In this document: one piece after another, positions 17,984 through 30,407 of the stretch
Numbering within the stretch: the first letter of the stretch is position 1
Layout: every line of letters starts with the position of its first letter
Assembly (NCBI GenBank): GCA_905339215.1
Contig: CAJPFN010000077.1
Location: 62,001 to 126,000, forward strand
Direction of reading: 5' to 3'
From: Rhizobiaceae bacterium
GTDB taxonomy: Bacteria > Pseudomonadota > Alphaproteobacteria > Rhizobiales > Rhizobiaceae
DNA length: 64,000 bases
The notes under the pieces: generated by a model
The model's input: only the letters and a program-made list of their open reading frames with translations
What the model was told of the DNA's origin: nothing
The model's database searches: none
Program-made: the position numbers and the translations under genes

Positions 17984-18865
17984 ATGACGCCCGGACAGAC
18001 GCTCCGCGAAGCCCTCGCCGCCGAGAAGCCGCTACAGATTCCCGGCGCGATCTGCGCCTACCACGCGATCCTCGCGCAGAGGAGCGGGTTTCGCGCGATC
18101 TACCTGTCCGGCGGCGGCGTCGCGGCCGGTTCGCTCGGGCTGCCGGACCTCGGCATCAGCAACCTCGACGACGTGCTCGTCGACGTGCGGCGCATCACCG
18201 ACGTGTGCCCGCTGCCGCTGCTCGTCGACGTCGACACCGGATTCGGCGCCTCGGCGTTCAACATCGCGCGCACCGTCCGCTCGCTCGAGAAGGCCGGCGC
18301 CGCGGCGATGCACATCGAGGACCAGGTCGGCGCGAAGCGCTGCGGCCATCGTCCCGGCAAGGCGATCGTGACGCAGGACGAGATGGCCGACCGCGTGAAG
18401 GCGGCCGTCGACGCGCGCACCGACCCGGCGTTCGGCGTCATGGCGCGCACCGACGCGCTCGCGGTCGAGGGCCTGCAGGCGGCGATCGACCGCGCGTGCG
18501 CGTGCGTCGAGGCCGGTGCCGACATGATCTTCCCCGAGGCGGTGACCGATCTGGCCATGTACCGGCGCTTCGTCGACGCGGTGCGCGTCCCGGTGCTCGC
18601 CAACATCACCGAGTTCGGCTCGACGCCGCTCTACACGGTCGACGAGCTGCGCGAGGCCGGCGTCGCGATCGCGCTCTACCCGCTGTCCGCGTTCCGCGCG
18701 ATGAACCGGGCGGCGCACAACGTGTACCTGCACCTGCGCTCCGAGGGCACCCAGAAGGCGGTGCTCGACACGATGCAGACGCGCGCGGAGCTCTACGACA
18801 ACCTTGGCTACCATGCCTACGAGCAGAAGCTCGACGCGCTGTTCGCCGCGAAGTCCGGCCGATGA
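17984..18865 (+). CDS. prpB: methylisocitrate lyase
   Basis: Splits 2-methylisocitrate into pyruvate and succinate, the last step of the methylcitrate cycle for propionate use. 293 residues, isocitrate lyase superfamily. [21 protein letters not shown] and the metal-binding VDVDTGFG are present, and the signature KRCGH with the catalytic Cys is at about residue 120. HIEDQ precedes it. It lies 57 nt after mdh and is separated from prpC by repeat hairpins. Confidence 0.95.
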   Translation: MTPGQTLREALAAEKPLQIPGAICAYHAILAQRSGFRAIYLSGGGVAAGSLGLPDLGISNLDDVLVDVRRITDVCPLPLLVDVDTGFGASAFNIARTVRSLEKAGAAAMHIEDQVGAKRCGHRPGKAIVTQDEMADRVKAAVDARTDPAFGVMARTDALAVEGLQAAIDRACACVEAGADMIFPEAVTDLAMYRRFVDAVRVPVLANITEFGSTPLYTVDELREAGVAIALYPLSAFRAMNRAAHNVYLHLRSEGTQKAVLDTMQTRAELYDNLGYHAYEQKLDALFAAKSGR

Positions 18866-18876
18866 GCGACGGGCCC

Positions 18877-18981
18877 GTGGGTCGGGCTTCGGCCCGACAT
18901 GCCCTCCCTGTGGGTCGGGCTTCAGCCCGACGCCCTCCCTTCCCCATGCATCGAGATCCGCCGGGCTGAAGCCCGACCCAC
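18877..18981. repeat. three hairpin repeats between prpB and prpC
   Basis: Copies at 18877-18898, 18910-18931 and, inverted, 18960-18981. The second is the full consensus (GTGG plus GTCGGGCTTCAGCCCGAC). The first has a TTCG loop in place of TTCA. The third has one mismatch at its outer end. All sit in the 153-nt gap of a same-direction gene pair, so they would be transcribed as stem-loops in prp mRNA and could affect stability or readthrough. Confidence 0.9.
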
Positions 18982-19018
18982 GAGCTTGTCGACCCGACCC
19001 GTATCCCCGAGCGACCCC

Positions 19019-20173
19019 ATGACCGAAGCCACCACCGTCGCCCCCAAGCCCAAGAAGTCCGTCGCGCTGTCCGGCGTCCCGGCCGGCAACACCGCGCTGT
19101 GCACGGTCGGCCGCACGGGCAACGACCTGTCGTACCGCGGGTACGACATCCTCGACATCGCCGACACCTGCGAGTTCGAGGAGATCGCCTACCTGCTCGT
19201 GCACGGCAAGCTGCCGAACGCCGCCGAGCTCGCGAGCCACAAGGAAAAGCTCCGGTCGCTGCGCGGGCTGCCCACGCCGGTGCGCGCGACGCTCGAGGCG
19301 CTGCCTGCGGGCGCGCACCCGATGGACGTGATGCGGACCGGCTGCTCCGCGCTCGGCTGCACGCTGCCGGAGAAGGACGACCACAATCCGCCGGGCGCGC
19401 GCGACATCGCCGACCGGCTGGTCGCGTCGTTCGGCTCGATGCTGCTCTACTGGTACCACTGGAGCCACAACGGCCGGCGCATCGACGTCGAGACCGACGA
19501 CGACTCGGTCGGCGGGCATTTCCTGCACCTGTTGCACGGCCGCAGGCCGCCGGACCTGTGGGTGAAGGCGATGCACACGTCGCTCAACCTGTACGCGGAG
19601 CACGAGTTCAACGCGTCCACGTTCGCCGCGCGCGTCATCGCCGGGACCGGGTCGGATCTGTACTCGTGCATCACCGGCGCGATCGGAGCGCTGCGCGGCC
19701 CGAAGCACGGCGGCGCGAACGAGGTCGCGTTCGACGTCCAGAACCGCTACGTGACGCCCGACGAGGCCGAGGCCGACGTTCGCGCGCGCGTCGAGGCGAA
19801 GCAGGTCATCATCGGCTTCGGCCATCCGGTCTACACGATCGCCGACCCGCGCAACAAGGTGATCAAGGAGGTCGCGCGCCGCCTCTCCGACGCCTCGCGC
19901 AACACCAAGCTCTTCCGCATCGCCGAGCGGCTCGAGAACGTGATGTCGGACGCGAAGCGGATGTTCCCGAACCTCGACTGGTACTCGGCCGTCAGCTACC
20001 ACACGATGGGCGTGCCGACCGCGATGTTCACGCCGCTGTTCGTCATCTCGCGCACCACCGGCTGGTCGGCGCACGTCATCGAGCAGCGCCTCGACGGAAA
20101 GATCATCCGCCCGTCGGCCAACTACGTCGGACCCGACCACCGCCCGTTCGTCCCGATGGGAGCCCGCCCATGA
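19019..20173 (+). CDS. prpC: 2-methylcitrate synthase
   Basis: Condenses propionyl-CoA with oxaloacetate. 384 residues, shorter than GltA and lacking its N-terminal beta domain, as usual for PrpC. Catalytic motifs are [12 protein letters not shown] and [15 protein letters not shown]. The N terminus [20 protein letters not shown] is the PrpC opening. ATG 19019 is chosen; upstream in-frame codons translate the repeat hairpins. The stop overlaps the next gene (ATGA). Confidence 0.95.
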   Translation: MTEATTVAPKPKKSVALSGVPAGNTALCTVGRTGNDLSYRGYDILDIADTCEFEEIAYLLVHGKLPNAAELASHKEKLRSLRGLPTPVRATLEALPAGAHPMDVMRTGCSALGCTLPEKDDHNPPGARDIADRLVASFGSMLLYWYHWSHNGRRIDVETDDDSVGGHFLHLLHGRRPPDLWVKAMHTSLNLYAEHEFNASTFAARVIAGTGSDLYSCITGAIGALRGPKHGGANEVAFDVQNRYVTPDEAEADVRARVEAKQVIIGFGHPVYTIADPRNKVIKEVARRLSDASRNTKLFRIAERLENVMSDAKRMFPNLDWYSAVSYHTMGVPTAMFTPLFVISRTTGWSAHVIEQRLDGKIIRPSANYVGPDHRPFVPMGARP

Positions 20174-20526
20174 TCCGGATGAAGCGCCTCGCCGCCGCCG
20201 CCGCGCTCGCGGCCGCCGCCCTGCCCGCCCCGCACGCCGCCGCGCTCAACGACAACCCGCACGCGAGCGCGTTCGTCGTCCTGTACCGCTGCGACGGCGA
20301 CCGCTGGCTCGCGGTCGCCTACCCGGCGCCGTTCGCGCGAGCGAGCGAGCCCGCGCGCCTGTCGTCGAACGGCGCGACCGTCATCCTGTCGCAGGCGCGC
20401 TCCGGTTCCGGCGAACGCTACGTAAGCCGCGCGGCCGACCTCGAGTGGCGGATCAAGGGGCGTGGCGGCGGCATGACGAAGCTCTCGGACGGCTCGACGA
20501 TCCTCGCGAACTGCGTCGAATCCTGA
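20170..20526 (+). CDS. MliC-like (C-type lysozyme inhibitor fold) secreted protein
   Basis: 118 residues. A signal peptide ([20 protein letters not shown], cut near residue 25) is followed by one MliC-type domain: [38 protein letters not shown], the W-x-I-K-G segment and a final Cys in ILANCVES that can pair with the Cys of YRCDG. The SGSGxRY loop is the lysozyme-blocking motif region of MliC/PliC. It is translationally coupled to prpC (ATGA) and followed by prpD after 24 nt, so it is expressed with the methylcitrate cycle, an unexpected partner. A lysozyme-inhibitor role is inferred from the fold only. Confidence 0.72.
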   Translation: MIRMKRLAAAAALAAAALPAPHAAALNDNPHASAFVVLYRCDGDRWLAVAYPAPFARASEPARLSSNGATVILSQARSGSGERYVSRAADLEWRIKGRGGGMTKLSDGSTILANCVES

Positions 20527-20550
20527 ACCTCCCTTCCCGATCCCCGCTCC

Positions 20551-22005
20551 ATGTCCTCGGCCATCAGCAACGTCCGCCCGAAGCCCGACCAGGTGCTGGT
20601 CGACATCGTCGACTACGTCACCAGGTTCCGCATCAAGAGCGACCTCGCCTACGAGACCGCCCGCAACTGCCTGATCGACACGCTGGGCTGCGGCTTCGAA
20701 GCGCTGTCGTACCCCGCGTGCACCAAGCTGCTCGGGCCGATCGTCCCGGGCACGATCGTGCCGAACGGCGCGAAGGTCCCGGGGACGCCGCACCAGCTCG
20801 ATCCGGTGGCGGCGGCGTTCAACCTGGGCGCGATGATCCGCTGGCTCGACTTCAACGACACCTGGCTCGCCGCCGAATGGGGCCATCCCTCCGACAACCT
20901 CGGCGGCATCCTGATGACCGCCGACTGGCTGTCGCGCACCGCGGTCGCCGCCGGCGGCAAGCCGCTGACCATGCGCGACGTGCTGACGGCGATGATCAAG
21001 GCGCACGAGATCCAGGGCTGCATCGCGCTCGAGAACTCGTTCAACAAGGTGGGCCTCGACCACGTCGTTCTGGTGAAGGTCGCGTCGACGGCGGTGGTCG
21101 CGCAGATGATGGGGCTCACGCGCGACGAGATCGTCAACGCGGTGTCGCTCGCGTGGGTCGACGGCCAGTCGCTGCGCACCTACCGTCACGCGCCCAACAC
21201 CGGCTCGCGCAAGAGCTGGGCGGCCGGCGACGCGACCTCGCGCGCGGTGCGTCTCGCGCTCATCGCGAAGACCGGCGAGATGGGCTACCCGTCGGTGCTC
21301 TCGGCGAAGACCTGGGGCTTCTACGACGTGCTGTTCAAGGGAAGGCCGTTCGCGTTCCAGCGCCCGTACGGCAGCTACGTGATGGAGAACGTGCTGTTCA
21401 AGATCAGCTTCCCGGCCGAGTTCCACTCGCAGACCGCGGTCGAGGCGGCGATGGCGCTGCACCGGGACCTCGCGAAGCTCGGCAGGACCGCCGACGACGT
21501 GAAGAAGATCACGATCCGCACGCACGAGGCGTGCATCCGCATCATCGACAAGAAGGGACCGCTGGACAACCCGGCCGACCGCGACCACTGCATCCAGTAC
21601 ATGGTGGCGGTGCCGCTCATCTTCGGCCGGCTCACCGCCGCCGACTACGAGGACGCTGTCGCGAAGGACCCGCGCATCGACGCTTTGCGCGACAGGATCG
21701 TCTGCGTCGAGGACCCGCAGTTCACGAAGGACTACCACGATCCCGACAAGCGCTCGATCGCGAACGCGCTCACCGTCGAGCTCAAGGACGGCAAGAAGCT
21801 GAAGGAGGTCGTCGTCGAGTACCCGATCGGACACAGGCGCCGGCGCAAGGACGGCATCCCGCTGCTCGTCGACAAGTTCAAGGTCAACCTCGCGCGCGTG
21901 TTCCCGGCCAGGCAGATCGCCGCGATCCTCGACGCGAGCCTCGACCAGAGGAAGCTCGAGGCGATGCCGGTGCACGAGTACGTCGACCTCATGGTTCGCC
22001 CATGA
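20551..22005 (+). CDS. prpD: 2-methylcitrate dehydratase PrpD
   Basis: Dehydrates 2-methylcitrate to 2-methyl-cis-aconitate without an iron-sulfur cluster. 484 residues of the MmgE/PrpD family, recognised by [20 protein letters not shown], the active-site region [20 protein letters not shown] and the [20 protein letters not shown] block. Full length. The rehydration step is presumably done by the aconitase encoded two genes downstream, since neither acnD nor prpF is present. Confidence 0.95.
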   Translation: MSSAISNVRPKPDQVLVDIVDYVTRFRIKSDLAYETARNCLIDTLGCGFEALSYPACTKLLGPIVPGTIVPNGAKVPGTPHQLDPVAAAFNLGAMIRWLDFNDTWLAAEWGHPSDNLGGILMTADWLSRTAVAAGGKPLTMRDVLTAMIKAHEIQGCIALENSFNKVGLDHVVLVKVASTAVVAQMMGLTRDEIVNAVSLAWVDGQSLRTYRHAPNTGSRKSWAAGDATSRAVRLALIAKTGEMGYPSVLSAKTWGFYDVLFKGRPFAFQRPYGSYVMENVLFKISFPAEFHSQTAVEAAMALHRDLAKLGRTADDVKKITIRTHEACIRIIDKKGPLDNPADRDHCIQYMVAVPLIFGRLTAADYEDAVAKDPRIDALRDRIVCVEDPQFTKDYHDPDKRSIANALTVELKDGKKLKEVVVEYPIGHRRRRKDGIPLLVDKFKVNLARVFPARQIAAILDASLDQRKLEAMPVHEYVDLMVRP

Positions 22006-22027
22006 CCGCGATCCGCCGCCGCGGCGC

Positions 22028-22552
22028 GTGCCCGTGAACATCGCCGCCCGCCTCGTAGCCCTCGCCCTCGCGGCTCTCGTCACCGCGTCGCCCGCCGCAG
22101 CGCAGGACACCCCGAAGCTCCGGCCCGGGCTGTGGGAGGTGTCGACGCGCACGTCGACGCAGGCGGCCGGCGAGCCCGCGGCGCGGAGCACGATGTGCCT
22201 CGACGAGGCCTCGGCGCGCGAGATGTTCCGCTTCACGCAGGGCATGCTGGAAGGCATGTGCTCGAAGTTCGACGTCAGGCACACGGGCGACCGCTACGTC
22301 AGCGAGGCGCACTGCAGGCTGGGCGACTCGCGCGTGGTGGCGCACTCGACGATGATGATCACCGGCGACACGGCCTACCGGACCGAGGGGCGGTCGACCT
22401 ACGACCCGCCGCTCCTGGGCATGAAGGAAGCCACGACCACGGTCGAGGCGCGGCACGCCGGGCCGTGCGGACCCGGACAGCGGCCCGGCGACATCACCAC
22501 CGCCACCGGCCAGACGATCAACATCCTGACCCTGAAACCCGCCGGCAGGTAG
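22028..22552 (+). CDS. DUF3617 periplasmic protein
   Basis: 174 residues with a signal peptide (core ARLVALALAALVTA, cut after PAAAQ). The DUF3617 opening KLRPGLWEVSTRTSTQ is followed by the Cys-containing pattern of the family (MCLDEASAREMFRF, GMCSKFDV, EAHCRL) and the late YDPPLLGMKEATTTVEARHAG. DUF3617 proteins are periplasmic and of unknown function. GTG at 22028 or 22034 may be the start. It is the second secreted protein embedded in the prp run and lies 30 nt before acnA. Confidence 0.78.
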   Translation: MPVNIAARLVALALAALVTASPAAAQDTPKLRPGLWEVSTRTSTQAAGEPAARSTMCLDEASAREMFRFTQGMLEGMCSKFDVRHTGDRYVSEAHCRLGDSRVVAHSTMMITGDTAYRTEGRSTYDPPLLGMKEATTTVEARHAGPCGPGQRPGDITTATGQTINILTLKPAGR

Positions 22553-22582
22553 CGCCGGCCACGACACGAGACACGACACGCC

Positions 22583-25417
<2,835 letters not shown>

Positions 25418-25422
25418 CGCCC

Positions 25423-25476
25423 GTGGGTCGGGCTTCAGCCCGACGACGAAACGGGTCGGGCTGAAGCCCGACCCGC
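25423..25476. repeat. inverted pair of hairpin repeats after acnA
   Basis: A consensus copy at 25423-25444 and an inverted copy at 25455-25476 (one mismatch in the outer end), 10 nt apart. They start 5 nt after the acnA stop and can fold singly or as one long cruciform, so they may act as a 3'-end stabiliser or terminator. Confidence 0.9.
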
Positions 25477-25521
25477 GGATCGCCGCCCCTGGTCTCCTCC
25501 GACCACCCCCTCCGCCGCGCC

Positions 25522-26379
25522 GTGCCGCTGGTGCTCGGCGCGGGGCTGTGCTTCGTGGCGCTCGACACGGTCGCGAAGTACCTGGTACGCGACCACTCGC
25601 TGCTCGCGGTCGTGTGGGCGCGCTACGCCGGGCAGATGCTCGCCGTGACTCCCTACGCGTGGTTTCGCGTCGGCCGCGGCTTCTGGCGGACGAAGCAGCC
25701 GCGCATGCAGCTGCTGCGCTCGTCGATGCTGCTCGTCGCCACGCTGTCGTTCTTCGGCGCGCTGCGCTTCCTGCCGCTCGCCGAGGCCGCGTCGATCTCG
25801 TCGCTCACGCCGGTCGTCGTCGTGCTTCTCTCGCCGTGGGTGCTCGGCGAGCGGCCGGGCCGCGCGCGCATCGCGGCCGCGCTGGCCGGCTTCGCGGGCG
25901 TGCTGATCCTGCTGCGCCCCGGGTCGTCCATCCTGCACCCGGCGACGGCGCTCCTGTTCGTCACCGCGGTCTCCAACGCCTTCTACGCGATGCTGACGCG
26001 CAGGCTCGCCGGCGACACGCCGTACACGACGCTCTTCTACAGCGCGCTCGTCGGCACGGTCGCGCTCGCGCCGTTCCTGCCCTGGGCGGTGGTCCCGGAC
26101 GCGTGGACGTGGTCGCGCGCCGGCCTGTTCGTGCTGCTCGGCGTGTTCGCCGGCGTCGGGCACATGTTCCTGACGCGCGCCTACCTGCGCGCCCCCGCCT
26201 CGATGCTCGCGCCGTTCACCTACATGCAGATCCTCTGGGCGACCGTGTTCGGCTACGCGTTCTTCGGCCAGCTGCCGGACGGTCCGTCGTTCGCCGGGAT
26301 GGCGGTGATCGTCGCGAGCGGTCTCGCGCTCGCCTTGCAGGAGCGGCGGCGGGCGCGCGCCGCCGTGCGGATCCCTTGA
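25522..26379 (+). CDS. EamA-family (DMT) transporter
   Basis: 285 residues with ten membrane helices arranged as two EamA repeats, each about 140 residues. The first contains VVWARYAGQMLAVTPYAWFR and ISSLTPVVVVLLSPWVLGER, the second GVGHMFLTRAYLRAPASMLA and APFTYMQILWATVFGYAFFG. Such carriers export or import small metabolites; the substrate is not predictable. GTG 25522 is the only reasonable start, though the preceding codons back to 25489 also look coding. The stop overlaps the next gene's TTG. Confidence 0.85.
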   Translation: MPLVLGAGLCFVALDTVAKYLVRDHSLLAVVWARYAGQMLAVTPYAWFRVGRGFWRTKQPRMQLLRSSMLLVATLSFFGALRFLPLAEAASISSLTPVVVVLLSPWVLGERPGRARIAAALAGFAGVLILLRPGSSILHPATALLFVTAVSNAFYAMLTRRLAGDTPYTTLFYSALVGTVALAPFLPWAVVPDAWTWSRAGLFVLLGVFAGVGHMFLTRAYLRAPASMLAPFTYMQILWATVFGYAFFGQLPDGPSFAGMAVIVASGLALALQERRRARAAVRIP

Positions 26380-27617
26380 TCCGCCGGCCGCATCCCGCCG
26401 GCGCACCCGCCGCGGGCCTTCCCGCGGCGGCACTGCGCGAGCGCGGGCTCACGATCCTCGTGGGCCTGTTCCTGATGCTGCAGCCGCTCGCGACCGACTT
26501 CTACCTCGCGTCGCTGCCCGGACTCTCGGTGCGCTTCGACGTGCCGCCGTCGACGGTGCAGCTGACCCTCTCGTTCTTCGTCGCGGGCTTCGGCGCGATG
26601 CAGCTCGTGAGCGGCCCGATGTCGGACCGCTGGGGACGCCGCCCGGTGCTCCTCGCCGGGCTCGCGCTGTACGTCGTCGCGAGCCTCGCGTGCGCGGCGA
26701 GTCCCGGCATCGGCGTGCTGATCGCCGCCCGCTTCGCGCAGGCGGTCGGCTGCTGCACCGTCGTCGTGATCGCGCGCGCGATCGTCCGCGACGCGTTCGA
26801 GCCGGCCGCGGGCGCGCGGGTGCTCGCGCGCGCCTCGTCGCTGCTCGCGATCGGGCCGATGGCCGGCCCGATCGTCGGCAGCCTGCTCGAGGTCCGCTAC
26901 GGCTTCCGGGCCGCGTTCCTGATGATCGCGGCGCTGGGCGCGGTCCTGCTCGCCGTGGCCGCGCGGCGCCTGCCGGAGACGCTCGCGCAGCCGGACCCGC
27001 GGGCGCTCGAGCCGCGCAGGCTCGCGGCCGGCTACGCCGCGCTGCTGCGCTCGCCGGTGTTCGTCGCGTACACGATCGTCGGTGCCGCGATGTATGGCGG
27101 CCTGTTCGCGTTCATCTCCGGGTCGTCGTTCGTGCTGATCCGCGTGCTCGGCGTGCCGACCGCGTGGTTTGGCGCATGCTTCGCATTCGTGGTCACCGGC
27201 TTCCTCGTCGGCACGTTCGTCTGCCGGCGCCTGCTGCCGCGGCGGGGATTGTCGCGCACGCTCCGCGTCGGCGCGACGCTCGCGGCGATCGCGGGCATCG
27301 CCTGCGCGGCGCTCGCCGCCGCGGGCGTGCGCCACTACGCCGCGCTGCTCGTCCCGGCGTTCGGCTTCCTCCTCGCCCACGGCATCGTGTTCCCGTGCGC
27401 GCAATCGGGCGCGACGGCGGCGTTCCCCGATCGCGCCGGCGCCGCGGCGGGGCTGTTCGGCGCGCTCATCATGGGGGTCGCCGTCGCCGTGGGGTCGTGG
27501 ATCGGCATGTCGCACGACGGCACGCCGCTGCCGCTGTCGATGACGCTGGCCGGCGCCGGCATCGTCGCGCTCGCGGGCGCCTGGCGCGGCGTGATGCGCC
27601 ACCCCGGGCATCCGTGA
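26376..27617 (+). CDS. Bcr/CflA-type MFS drug-efflux transporter
   Basis: About 413 residues with twelve membrane helices. The motif LQPLATDFYLASLPGLSVRF is the Bcr/CflA opening, and VSGPMSDRWGRRPVLLAGL is the major-facilitator loop 2-3 signature. QAVGCCTVVVIARAIVRDAF carries the conserved Arg/Asp pair. The start is a TTG that overlaps the EamA stop (TTGA), which couples the two carriers. Proton-driven efflux of drugs or small molecules is known for the family; the substrate is open. Confidence 0.88.
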   Translation: MIRRPHPAGAPAAGLPAAALRERGLTILVGLFLMLQPLATDFYLASLPGLSVRFDVPPSTVQLTLSFFVAGFGAMQLVSGPMSDRWGRRPVLLAGLALYVVASLACAASPGIGVLIAARFAQAVGCCTVVVIARAIVRDAFEPAAGARVLARASSLLAIGPMAGPIVGSLLEVRYGFRAAFLMIAALGAVLLAVAARRLPETLAQPDPRALEPRRLAAGYAALLRSPVFVAYTIVGAAMYGGLFAFISGSSFVLIRVLGVPTAWFGACFAFVVTGFLVGTFVCRRLLPRRGLSRTLRVGATLAAIAGIACAALAAAGVRHYAALLVPAFGFLLAHGIVFPCAQSGATAAFPDRAGAAAGLFGALIMGVAVAVGSWIGMSHDGTPLPLSMTLAGAGIVALAGAWRGVMRHPGHP

Positions 27618-27736
27618 CGGGGTTTGTGCAGATGCAGCACTCTTTTCGGCAGTGGTGTACAATAACGGCCCTGCTGCGTCCGGGAGCGCGGGTCGCGGCA
27701 GAACGAACGTTCCAACCGATTCTCAGGAGAAACACG

Positions 27737-28081
27737 ATGAAACTTCAAACGATTGCCGCCGTGACCGCGCTGGCCCTCGCGTCGACGCTGGCCGCCTGCG
27801 GCCAGCAATCGCAACAAGCCGCGGATACGGCGAAGGTCGAAGCGGCGAAGGCCGCCGAAGCCGCCGCCGCCGCCGTGAAGGCGTCCGCCGAGGCCGCGAA
27901 GGAAGCGACCAAGGAAGCCGCCGACAAGACAGCCGCGGCCGCCTCCTCGGCGACCGAAGCCGCCAAGGATGCGGGCGCCGCCGCCGCGGACGCGACCAAG
28001 GCCGCGGTCGACGCGACCAAGGAAGCCGCCGACAAGGCGGTCACGGCTGCCAAGGAGGCCGCCGACAAGGCGAAGAATTAA
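27737..28081 (+). CDS. alanine-rich LEA-like lipoprotein
   Basis: 114 residues. A lipoprotein signal peptide ends in the lipobox LAAC (Cys at about 22). The rest is almost only Ala, Lys, Glu, Asp and Thr in imperfect 11-residue repeats of the type KEAADKTAAAA, as in group-3 LEA proteins and Lpp-like coiled coils. This predicts a long amphipathic helix anchored to a membrane in the periplasm. CAGGAGA precedes the ATG by 6 nt, and TACAAT (27658-27663) upstream may be a -10, so it is probably its own transcription unit ending at the hairpin at 28103. Desiccation or envelope protection is a guess from composition. Confidence 0.75.
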   Translation: MKLQTIAAVTALALASTLAACGQQSQQAADTAKVEAAKAAEAAAAAVKASAEAAKEATKEAADKTAAAASSATEAAKDAGAAAADATKAAVDATKEAADKAVTAAKEAADKAKN

Positions 28082-28102
28082 GCGCGCCTTTCGCGCCCGA
28101 GG

Positions 28103-28141
28103 ACGGCCGGTCGCGGCAACGCGTGCCGGCCGTTGTCTTTT
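28103..28141 (+). terminator. rho-independent terminator of the LEA-like lipoprotein gene
   Basis: ACGGCCGG (28103-28110) pairs with CCGGCCGT (28126-28133) around a 15-nt loop that can itself pair further. TTGTCTTTT follows the stem. It lies 22 nt after the stop codon. Confidence 0.75.
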
Positions 28142-28199
28142 GGCGCAGCCGGCGCGCGAGCCCCCCGGTGCCGCGTGCGTACGGGGTACCGGGTGCGGA

Positions 28200-28841
28200 C
28201 TAACCCTTGACCGCCGCGTGCTTCGCGATCCAGCGCGTGAGCGGACGCCACTGCTCCCAGTCCTGCTCGGCGCGCGAGCGCGGCAGGTCGAAGACCGACG
28301 CGCCGTCGCGCGCACAGCCCACGTAGACCTGCGTCTGCCGCAGGTGCGCGACCACCGGGAAGTCGCATCCCCCGAGGAAATCGTCGAGCTCGGTCGCGCT
28401 GTGCGTGCGCGCGTCGACGCGCATCGCGACGATCCCGATCGGCAGCGCCTGCTGCCGGACCGCCTTGCTCTCGGCGAGCCCGGCGAGGAAGTTGTGCGTC
28501 GCGACCATGTCGTAGGCCGATGGCGTGAGCGGAACGAGCAGCATGTCGGCCGGGCGAAGCGCGTCGCGCAACTCGTCGCCATGCAGGCCCGCCGCGCTGT
28601 CGACGACGCACCACTGCAGGCCGAGCGACTTCGCGTCCTTGCGGCGCGCGCCGGACTCGATGAGCGCGATCGGCGGGAACAGCGCGGGGCGGCGCTCGAG
28701 CCAGCCGGTCGACGAGCGCTGCGGATCGCGGTCGTCGATCGCGACGCGCTGCCGCTTGCCGGCGAGCCAGCCGGCGATGTTGGTGGCAAGCGTGGTCTTG
28801 CCGCTGCCCCCCTTCGGATTCGCGATCAGGATCGTTTGCAC
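28200..28841 (-). CDS. orphan ParA/MinD-type ATPase
   Basis: 213 residues. The deviant Walker A NPKGGSGKTTLATNIAG is at the N terminus, IDDRDPQRSSTGW follows, and the Walker B-like VVDSAAG lies mid-protein with DMLLVPLTPSAYDM. The size fits the short ParA class (such as those that place chemoreceptors, flagella or carboxysomes), not chromosomal Soj. No parB or parS-like sequence is nearby. The GTG start has GGAGG 9 nt upstream. It is divergent from a gene for a membrane protein with a winged-helix and a TonB-C domain, which may be its partner. Confidence 0.88.
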   Translation of the reverse strand: MQTILIANPKGGSGKTTLATNIAGWLAGKRQRVAIDDRDPQRSSTGWLERRPALFPPIALIESGARRKDAKSLGLQWCVVDSAAGLHGDELRDALRPADMLLVPLTPSAYDMVATHNFLAGLAESKAVRQQALPIGIVAMRVDARTHSATELDDFLGGCDFPVVAHLRQTQVYVGCARDGASVFDLPRSRAEQDWEQWRPLTRWIAKHAAVKG

Positions 28842-29080
28842 GATCGGCGTCCTCCCCTCCGGCGTCGGGGCTGCGGTAGCCGCGCCCCGAATCGGCGATG
28901 ATGGTAGCGGAAAGCCGGCCGGGAGCGTGGCACGTCGCTTGCTGCATGCGATAGCCGCCGGCGTCCCCGGGATGCCTCCAGCGCGCATCGCGCGAAGCAA
29001 AGTGCCGGGTTCCGGTGCCCTCGACCCCGCGCTTCGCGCGACGATGCTGTCGCGGAGCCGCCGACCCGCATCCCCCCACC

Positions 29081-30379
29081 ATGCCCCTGGACCCCGCCAC
29101 GCTCTGCGCACGCACCGCCGCCGGCGACGCCGAGCTCGCGGCGCCTCGGCACGGGCTCGCGCTGGCGCAGCGCCGACTGCTCTCGCTGCTCGACGCCCCG
29201 GTCGGCATCGACGAGCTCGCCGGCCGGCCCGGCGTCGTCGCGGAGCGCCTCGAGCGCGACCTGTCGCGCCTGGCCGAATGCAGGCTGATCGAGGTCCACG
29301 CGCCGACGGCAAGGGTGACGGCGGGCCGGGCCGACGCTGCCGGCGCTGCCGGCGCTGCCGATTCGCCGTCCCGACGCTCCCCCACGGTGCCGCCCGGACC
29401 GACGCCCGCCGCTCCGGCCGCCGGGCCGTCGTCGTTCACGCCGCCCGGATGGACCTCCACCCCCCGGCCCATCGGCGCGTCGGACGCGCCTGCCGGCCCG
29501 GGCGCGCCGGTGGTCGTCGGCCGAAAGGTGCGGCGCGGCCGCGCCCTCGTCGTCGGCTTCGGCACGCTCGCGGCGGTGATCGCCATCGTGTGGTTGTTCG
29601 CCGAACGCGATGTCCGGGACCCTCCCGCCGCAGCGCCGGCGCCCGCGGCCAGGTCCGCCTCGGGCGTCGGTCCGCGCACGCGTTCGCCACCCGGACCACC
29701 GGAGTCTCCCTCCGCGATCCTGCCCGGGACCGTGGGCGCGATGCGGCAGCCCATGGCGGCGACAAGCGTCCCGCCTTCGCCGGGAACCGTGTCCGCGCCG
29801 CGGTCGGCCGGAAGGTCGAGCGAGGCGGAAGCGCGCGACAAGGCTTTCGCCGCGCCGCGGACAGATGCGGTGGCGCTCGGCGCCCCGATCCCGTCGCCCG
29901 GCAGTCGACCGGGCGCGCCGGCACCGCCCGAAAGCGAGCCTCGTCCGGAGGTGTCGGCGACGCTGGTCCTGTCCCCGCCGCCCGCGCCGGAGTCCCCCTT
30001 GACGACCCGGGGGGCGGCGAGCACCGATGGCGAGCGACCGCTGGTCGCGGCGGCGGAGCGGAACGACGCCGGTCCCGCCGCGCCGGCGGCGCAGCTCGCG
30101 GCGCTCGAGCGCCGCGCCGAGCGGCCCGCGCTTCCGCCGCGCACGCGCGAGTCGCCGCCGTTCCCGCGCGAGGCGCTTTCGGCGGGCATCACGCGAGGCG
30201 ACGTGCGCGCCCGCGTGTCGATCGACGCGGCGGGTCGCGTCACCGGCGTCGAGATCCTCGCGTCGCGGCCGCACCGCGTGTTCGACCGCACCGTGTCGCG
30301 CGCGCTCTCGCGCTGGACCTACGAGCCGGGCGCGCCGGGGCGCACGAGCGAGGTCGAGATCGCGTTCCGCCACGAGTGA
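29081..30379 (+). CDS. winged-helix / transmembrane / TonB-C domain protein
   Basis: About 432 residues with an unusual layout. Residues 20-80 look like a winged helix ([20 protein letters not shown], then a helix [17 protein letters not shown]). A Pro/Ala/Ser-rich linker follows, then one membrane helix (about 157-178, [20 protein letters not shown]). A long Pro-rich periplasmic stretch comes next. A TonB C-terminal domain closes the protein (about 355-432: [20 protein letters not shown], then [19 protein letters not shown] and LSRWTYEPG). The cytoplasmic DNA-binding-like part plus a periplasmic domain recalls ToxR-type regulators. The TonB-C part suggests contact with outer membrane or cell-wall partners. 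No exbB/exbD is in the window. Another ATG at 29015 is possible. Confidence 0.72.
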   Translation: MPLDPATLCARTAAGDAELAAPRHGLALAQRRLLSLLDAPVGIDELAGRPGVVAERLERDLSRLAECRLIEVHAPTARVTAGRADAAGAAGAADSPSRRSPTVPPGPTPAAPAAGPSSFTPPGWTSTPRPIGASDAPAGPGAPVVVGRKVRRGRALVVGFGTLAAVIAIVWLFAERDVRDPPAAAPAPAARSASGVGPRTRSPPGPPESPSAILPGTVGAMRQPMAATSVPPSPGTVSAPRSAGRSSEAEARDKAFAAPRTDAVALGAPIPSPGSRPGAPAPPESEPRPEVSATLVLSPPPAPESPLTTRGAASTDGERPLVAAAERNDAGPAAPAAQLAALERRAERPALPPRTRESPPFPREALSAGITRGDVRARVSIDAAGRVTGVEILASRPHRVFDRTVSRALSRWTYEPGAPGRTSEVEIAFRHE

Positions 30380-30407
30380 CCGCGGGCGCGGGGTAGAATC
30401 GCGCCCC

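Noticed and set aside
28200-28841. The ParA gene as part of a chromosomal partition locus.
   Set aside because: No ParB gene and no parS-like palindrome nearby; size fits the cargo-positioning class instead.
30394-30399. TAGAAT before ttcA as a complete promoter.
   Set aside because: No acceptable -35 at 16-18 nt; TAGAAT-like strings recur by chance upstream of genes here.
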